Made by a program: the position numbers and the translations under genes
Shown here: positions 57,839 to 64,000 of the stretch, piece after piece
Layout: the number at the start of each line of letters is the position of its first letter
How positions within the stretch are numbered: the first letter of the stretch is position 1
From: Bacteroidota bacterium
Lineage (GTDB): Bacteria; Bacteroidota; Ignavibacteria; Ignavibacteriales; Ignavibacteriaceae
Assembly: GCA_021824565.1 (NCBI GenBank)
Contig: JAKAKL010000121.1
Span: forward strand, 124,001 to 188,000
Direction of reading: 5' to 3'
DNA: 64,000 nt
The notes under the pieces: generated by a model
The model's database searches: none
The model's input: only the letters and a program-made list of their open reading frames with translations
What the model was told of the DNA's origin: nothing

Positions 57839-59728
57839 ATGAACAACAAAAGACCAATAACAGATTCAACAACAGATGGTTTACCTGTTGCACCTTCTAT
57901 GCAGTATGCAATTAATTCCTCGCACCTGGGAAAAAGAAGCGGCGCATTTGGAAAGCGTACTGTAATAATTTCTGCTATCTCATTATTTCTTGGAATAGCA
58001 GGTGGACTGATTGCACAGGGACTTACGAGATTAATCGGATTGATAACCAATATTTCTTTCTACGGAAAATTTTCAACGACATTTTCGTCCCCTGCAAATA
58101 ATCATTTAGGAATATATGTAATATTTATTCCAATAATTGGAGCAGTAATAGTCGGCTTGATGGCACGCTACGGTTCGAAAGGAATTCGCGGACATGGTAT
58201 ACCTGAGGCTATGGAACAAATTCTTTTAAACGAGAGTAAAATTCCGCCGCGTCTTACTTTTTTAAAACCTATTTCAGCCGCAATATCTATTGGAACCGGC
58301 GGTCCTTTCGGAGCTGAAGGACCTATTATAGCTACTGGTGGAGCGCTTGGTTCCTTGGTCGGTCAACTAATAAAAACAACAGCAGATGAGAGAAAGACTT
58401 TGTTAGCAGCAGGCGCAGCGGCAGGGATGGCCGCTACTTTTGGAAGTCCAATTTCGGCGGTGCTATTAGCTGTTGAATTGCTGCTTTTTGAATTCCGTCC
58501 TCAATCATTAATTCCCGTAGCACTTGCAAGCGGCTGCGCCGCAGCAGTAAGAATTATCTTTATGGGAAGCGCACCGATTTTTTCAATACCAAACTTACAA
58601 GCAGCAAGCGGAGCCGCGCTGTTTTTTTATTTAGTACTTGGAGCGTTAGTTGGGTTCGCATCTGTTTATGTTACTCGCGCAGTTTATTTTATTGAAGATC
58701 ATTTTGAAAAACTTCATGTGCACTGGATGTGGTGGCCTGCTATAGGAGCGGTAGCTGTTGGGGTGATAGGATTTTTTTCTCCGCATACAATGGGAGTTGG
58801 GTACGATAATATTGATAATATACTTTCAGGAAATATTACCGGAGAAATTCTAATTTCTTTATTCATTCTGAAGTTTTTGTCATGGAGCATTTCACTCGGA
58901 AGCGGCACTTCCGGCGGAACACTTGCGCCTTTATTTACAATAGGCGGCGGGCTTGGGTCAGTAATTGGAGCGGCAGCAATTTTAATTTTGCCCAAAGCAG
59001 GGATTGATATTCGAGTAGCAGCGCTTGTAGGCATGGCGGCAATGTTCGCGGGTTCGGCAAGAGCGTTGCTTGCGTCAGTTATTTTTGCATTTGAAACAAC
59101 ACTGCAGCCGTTCGGTTTGCTTCCTCTTTTAGGCGGATGCACAACGGCATATTTAATCTCCGGCTTATTAATGAAACATACTATTATGACAGAAAAAATT
59201 GCCAGAAGAGGTATTGCCGTACCGGATCAATATTTGGCAGATTTCTTAGAACAAATATTCGTGAAGGATTGTTTTTCAAAAGACGTTATAAAAATCGGCG
59301 CTGACGATACAATTGAAAAAGTCCGCAAATGGTTTAATGATGGCTCGAAAGAGAGTAAACATCACAATTACCCGGTTGTGGAAGAAGAAGATAAATTGTT
59401 AGGAATGATCTCAAGGTATGAAATATTGGATCCGATGAACGCCAATAAAAAGACCATCCGAGAGATAATATATCAGCCATTGGTAACAACATATGAAAAT
59501 AGTACGATACGAGAGACTGCCGATCTAATGGCGGTTGAACATTTGACAATACTTCCTGTCGTTGACATAAAAAATAATTCCAGAATAGTAGGTATAATTG
59601 CTCAAAGCGATGTTCTTAAGGCGCGAAGACAGAGAATTGAAAAAATTGCCGATGCTAAAAAGAGTATTTCTTTTTCAGAATTATTAAGTTTAAAAAACTC
59701 GAAAGAAAACACTTTGTCAGACGAATAA
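57839..59728 (+). CDS. ClC-type chloride channel or transporter with CBS domains
   Basis: A 629-residue protein. The membrane part has the ClC motifs G-H-G-I-P-E-A, G-T-G-G-P-F-G-A-E-G-P (with the gating Glu) and S-G-G-T-L-A-P-L-F. The C-terminal ~150 residues hold two CBS domains (from V-K-D-C-F-S-K-D-V and I-R-E-I-I-Y-Q-P), which often bind adenine nucleotides. With the gating Glu present it could be a Cl-/H+ exchanger; F replaces the proton Glu position only by inspection, so channel versus exchanger is open. Confidence 0.9.
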   Translation: MNNKRPITDSTTDGLPVAPSMQYAINSSHLGKRSGAFGKRTVIISAISLFLGIAGGLIAQGLTRLIGLITNISFYGKFSTTFSSPANNHLGIYVIFIPIIGAVIVGLMARYGSKGIRGHGIPEAMEQILLNESKIPPRLTFLKPISAAISIGTGGPFGAEGPIIATGGALGSLVGQLIKTTADERKTLLAAGAAAGMAATFGSPISAVLLAVELLLFEFRPQSLIPVALASGCAAAVRIIFMGSAPIFSIPNLQAASGAALFFYLVLGALVGFASVYVTRAVYFIEDHFEKLHVHWMWWPAIGAVAVGVIGFFSPHTMGVGYDNIDNILSGNITGEILISLFILKFLSWSISLGSGTSGGTLAPLFTIGGGLGSVIGAAAILILPKAGIDIRVAALVGMAAMFAGSARALLASVIFAFETTLQPFGLLPLLGGCTTAYLISGLLMKHTIMTEKIARRGIAVPDQYLADFLEQIFVKDCFSKDVIKIGADDTIEKVRKWFNDGSKESKHHNYPVVEEEDKLLGMISRYEILDPMNANKKTIREIIYQPLVTTYENSTIRETADLMAVEHLTILPVVDIKNNSRIVGIIAQSDVLKARRQRIEKIADAKKSISFSELLSLKNSKENTLSDE

Positions 59729-59743
59729 TTTTGACTCGCAATT

Positions 59744-60112
59744 ATGAAAATAATAATTAAGACAAAGCGAATCTATAATGGCTACGATAAATCCGATGGG
59801 TTCAGAATTTTGGTAGACAGACTATGGCCGCGCGGCTTGAAGAAAGAAGAAGCAAAAATTAATTTGTGGATGAAGGACATTGCTCCGTCAAATGAGCTTA
59901 GAAAGTGGTTTCATCATGAGTCTGAAAATATGAGCGAGCAAGATAGATGGGATGTGTTTGTAAAAAGATACAACGCCGAGCTTGCCATGAAGAAAAATCT
60001 CTGCGAAGAGCTAATTAGCAAGAGCGATACTATAACATTATTGTTCTCTTCTAAGGAAACAGATCATAATCAGGCAATCGTCCTAAAAAATTTTTTAGAA
60101 AAGAATTTATAG
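59744..60112 (+). CDS. DUF488 family protein
   Basis: A 122-residue protein with the DUF488 signature: T-K-R-I-Y-N-G, then R-I-L-V-D-R-L-W-P-R-G-L-K-K-E, and F-V-K-R-Y-N-A-E-L near residue 78. The family is widespread and small, of unknown function; some members are thought to be single-domain stress or uric-acid-linked proteins, but I cannot assign a role. Only 15 bp follow the ClC stop and 10 bp precede the next gene, so it lies in one operon. Confidence 0.9.
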   Translation: MKIIIKTKRIYNGYDKSDGFRILVDRLWPRGLKKEEAKINLWMKDIAPSNELRKWFHHESENMSEQDRWDVFVKRYNAELAMKKNLCEELISKSDTITLLFSSKETDHNQAIVLKNFLEKNL

Positions 60113-60122
60113 AGAGGAAAAA

Positions 60123-60632
60123 ATGAGCACAAATAATAATTCGATCGGACAAGAATATTTAAATGCAATGAGGCATGACTTTACAAGATACAAAACTTTA
60201 GGCGATAAGACTTTTGCCCAGCTTAACGACGAGGACTTTTACTTTAAGCCTAACGAGGAGTCCAACTCGATTGCAATTTTAGTTCAACATATTTCTGGCA
60301 ATCTTATTTCACGCATGACGGATTTCTTAACCACAGACGGCGAGAAGTCTACACGCAATCGCGACGCCGAGTTTGAAGAAGGCGGACGAACGAAGGACGA
60401 GCTTATAAAAAAGTGGAATGAAAGCTGGAGCATATTGTTTGGAGCACTGGACAAATTAACAGAGAATGATCTGTTAAAAAATATTACAATACACAATGAA
60501 CCGCATACTGTAATTGATGCGCTAATTCGCTACGATGGACATTATGCCAGCCACGTCGGGCAAATACTTATGCTGGGCAAAATAATTAAAAATAAAAATT
60601 GGAATAACCTGTCCGTTCCTAAAAAGAAATAA
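60123..60632 (+). CDS. DinB/DUF1572-like four-helix protein
   Basis: A 169-residue helical protein. The conserved I-L-V-Q-H-I-S-G-N-L-I-S-R and the C-terminal Y-D-G-H-Y-A-S-H-V-G-Q-I-L-M carry the histidines expected for the metal site of the DinB/YfiT four-helix bundle. N-S-I-A-I-L-V-Q-H is a typical DUF1572 motif. Members are thought to be metal-dependent thiol transferases or hydrolases. AGAGGA precedes the ATG. Third gene after ClC and DUF488. Confidence 0.85.
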   Translation: MSTNNNSIGQEYLNAMRHDFTRYKTLGDKTFAQLNDEDFYFKPNEESNSIAILVQHISGNLISRMTDFLTTDGEKSTRNRDAEFEEGGRTKDELIKKWNESWSILFGALDKLTENDLLKNITIHNEPHTVIDALIRYDGHYASHVGQILMLGKIIKNKNWNNLSVPKKK

Positions 60633-60641
60633 ATTTTGCTC

Positions 60642-60998
60642 TTAAAATTCCTTTTGATTCTTGAGTTCTTCAAAAGCAACGTCGGTATTTTCGGTTATCG
60701 TCAACACGCGGTCAAGGTGGGTAATTTTAATAAGAGTATAGACTTTTTCAGAAGGCGAAGAAATTCTTAAACTGCCTCCCGTTGACTCCAAGATTCTGTT
60801 TGCGACAAGCAGCGCGCTCAAGCCGGAACTATCGCATGATTCAACTTCGCTTAAATCAACTATCAGCTTTGAAACATTTTCAACTTTCAGCAGAAGAGTA
60901 AATTCGCCTTTAACCAAACCGGAAATATTAGTATCGAGCCTTTTCTCATTAAGCTTAAATATCGCTATGTCGTCTACTCTTTTAATTTCGAAGTTCAT
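60642..60998 (-). CDS. STAS-domain anti-sigma factor antagonist
   Basis: A 118-residue STAS protein. The phosphorylatable serine is in the loop E-S-C-D-S-S-G-L-S-A-L, and L-I-V-D-L-S-E-V precedes it as the conserved strand. Such proteins bind and release anti-sigma factor kinases according to phosphorylation, linking stress to gene expression. No kinase or phosphatase is adjacent. Last gene of the rodZ-like, ligA, 176-residue protein, STAS run. Confidence 0.9.
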   Translation of the reverse strand: MNFEIKRVDDIAIFKLNEKRLDTNISGLVKGEFTLLLKVENVSKLIVDLSEVESCDSSGLSALLVANRILESTGGSLRISSPSEKVYTLIKITHLDRVLTITENTDVAFEELKNQKEF

Positions 60999-61007
60999 GG
61001 AATTCCT

Positions 61008-61537
61008 TTAAAACATCTTTAGACAATTTATGAAATTTTTATAAAAAAACTCAGCGCTATCTTCACTGTTATCGAACTGCAAGTTATAAAATTTATCAGA
61101 ATCATTTTTTCTAAACCCTATTCTAAGCTCTGAAACAACGAGGTTAGAAACGTAACTGAAGAATAAATTGTCTTTCCTATTAAGATCGATAACCACATCA
61201 GAGTTTATTTCCGATAGTTTTTTTATAAGATTTTTTCCAGGGAGATTTACAAATGTCATTTCTTTAAGGCTAAAACTTAATGTAATATTGCGCAGCTTAG
61301 CCGGCAGAAGACTTATTTTATAATCATGAGTAAAGATAGAAAAAGTCTTTTCGTAGCTCTCAAAAAAGCTAAGCAATTTTATAGAATGATTAAAGTCCGT
61401 CTCATCCTCAGGAAGAATAATAAAAAATGATTTCGAATTCTTAAAAACCGACTTGAAAGACTGCGTCTTATTAGATTTTTTTTTCAATCTGGAATCAATT
61501 ATAAAACCGGCAATCTTGTTCTTGAGGCTTTCAAGCA

Positions 61538-61538
<1 letters not shown>
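61008..61538 (-). CDS. Uncharacterised protein, DUF6913 or glycosyltransferase-like
   Basis: A 176-residue protein starting one base inside the ligA stop (TAATG), so co-translated. The end of the sequence, S-D-V-V-I-D-L-N-R-K-D-N-L-F-F-S-Y-V-S, then L-R-I-G-F, looks like the beta-alpha segment of heptosyltransferase-like proteins and of the small DUF6913 family in Bacteroidota. No catalytic half is present, so enzymatic activity is unlikely. It probably shares a transcript with ligA. Confidence 0.55.
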
Positions 61539-63565
<2,027 letters not shown>

Positions 63566-64000
63566 TTACTTTTGGGTTTGCGTTTGAGAAAGTGATAGAT
63601 ATTTCAGACCGGTGCTGTCTATTAAAACTTCTTTTACTTCATGTTTGCCGCCGGAAAAATTTAAAGGCTTATTATCAAGCGCCAACTTGATTGCCGCGGC
63701 ATTGCCTATTGTTAATTGATAGCTCGATTTAGTCTTAAGTATTTTTTTTGAATTAGGAAACAACGTAAAAGTATTTTCACCTTTGCCGTCAAGAATAATT
63801 TTAATCCACGAAGTATCATCTGCTACAATCAGCAGGGACAAACTGTCCGAAGGAGCAGACACAAATGTAGAATCCGCAGCGGCAGGCTTTGGCTTATTAA
63901 GATCATACTGCTTTTCATTTTCTTTAATTACTTCGCTGATAGGCTTTTCAGTAACAATAATATCAGAACTACCTTTGATGAATGCAAAATAGATAATAAC
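63566..64000 (-). CDS. C-terminal half of a RodZ-like protein (cut by window end)
   Basis: The frame is open from the right edge: V-I-I-Y-F-A-F-I-K-G is the end of a membrane helix, followed by a polar linker and a beta domain (T-S-W-I-K-I-I-L-D-G-K-G ... Y-Q-L-T-I-G-N-A-A-A-I-K-L-A-L-D-N-K) matching the C-terminal DUF4115 domain of RodZ. RodZ links the MreB cytoskeleton to the cell wall. The helix-turn-helix part lies outside the window, so it is a partial CDS. A GTG at 63862 is internal, not the start. It is followed directly by ligA (TAAATG). Confidence 0.75.
   Translation of the reverse strand, partial: VIIYFAFIKGSSDIIVTEKPISEVIKENEKQYDLNKPKPAAADSTFVSAPSDSLSLLIVADDTSWIKIILDGKGENTFTLFPNSKKILKTKSSYQLTIGNAAAIKLALDNKPLNFSGGKHEVKEVLIDSTGLKYLSLSQTQTQK

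Overview
The window is AT-rich chromosomal DNA from a bacterium of the Bacteroidota/Chlorobiota group, most likely an Ignavibacteria (Ignavibacteriales) relative. The best evidence is type IX secretion (T9SS) C-terminal sorting domains of the form N-Y-P-N-P-F-N-P-T-T-x-I ... G-x-Y-x-x-x-F ... S-G-I/V-Y-x-Y/F ... K-K-L-x-L-x-K on secreted beta-propeller proteins. A System I cytochrome c maturation operon, pyruvate:ferredoxin oxidoreductase and queuosine-precursor genes point to an anaerobic or facultative lifestyle. I saw no rRNA or tRNA gene.

Layout. 0-10.5 kb, + strand: an envelope operon (end of a membrane protein, BamD-like lipoprotein, thioesterase, FG-GAP protein, secreted metalloprotease) whose genes overlap into ccmA; then ccmB-C-D-E-F. 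10.5-34.9 kb: ordinary chromosomal genes, namely envelope proteins, Ogt, an Nfu-type Fe-S scaffold, asparaginase, MurI, GlnD, QueF/QueC, an MFS transporter, a T9SS propeller, a TonB-C/parvulin-like lipoprotein, a phosphoesterase, carAB, PhoH/PIN, MnmA and a DUF5916 outer-membrane protein. 34.9-47.2 kb: an accessory region rich in mobile DNA. It holds a sigma-54 activator with a degenerate receiver, three MITE-like elements, a decayed IS982-family insertion sequence, toxin-antitoxin-like pairs (one nucleotidyltransferase pair, one decayed pair, a PIN pair and a DUF433/DUF5615 pair), an orphan T9SS tail, and a compact locus with two small genes between palindromic short-period repeat arrays. 47.2-64 kb: amino-acid permease, an MntR-MntH-universal stress protein cluster with probable operators, NifJ plus a DHOD-like protein, a ClC channel, small conserved proteins, STAS protein, LigA and the C-terminal half of a RodZ-like protein cut by the window edge.

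How the genes fit together. The ccm cluster is a self-contained haem-handling unit, but its CcmE carries C-x-x-x-Y instead of H-x-x-x-Y, and no CcmG, CcmH or CcmI lies beside it: the variant System I. carAB has an intrinsic terminator in its leader, so it is probably attenuated. The mntR-mntH-usp set and a divergent 35-residue membrane peptide share an intergenic region with two DtxR-type boxes.

The best candidate for something undescribed is 38.96-40.18 kb: a zinc-ribbon protein and a small helical protein followed by exactly twelve 21-bp units (39929-40180) with a fixed AAA...TTT frame and a variable, partly palindromic core, with a second ~22-bp palindromic repeat cluster on the other side. 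All functions are read from sequence without database searches.
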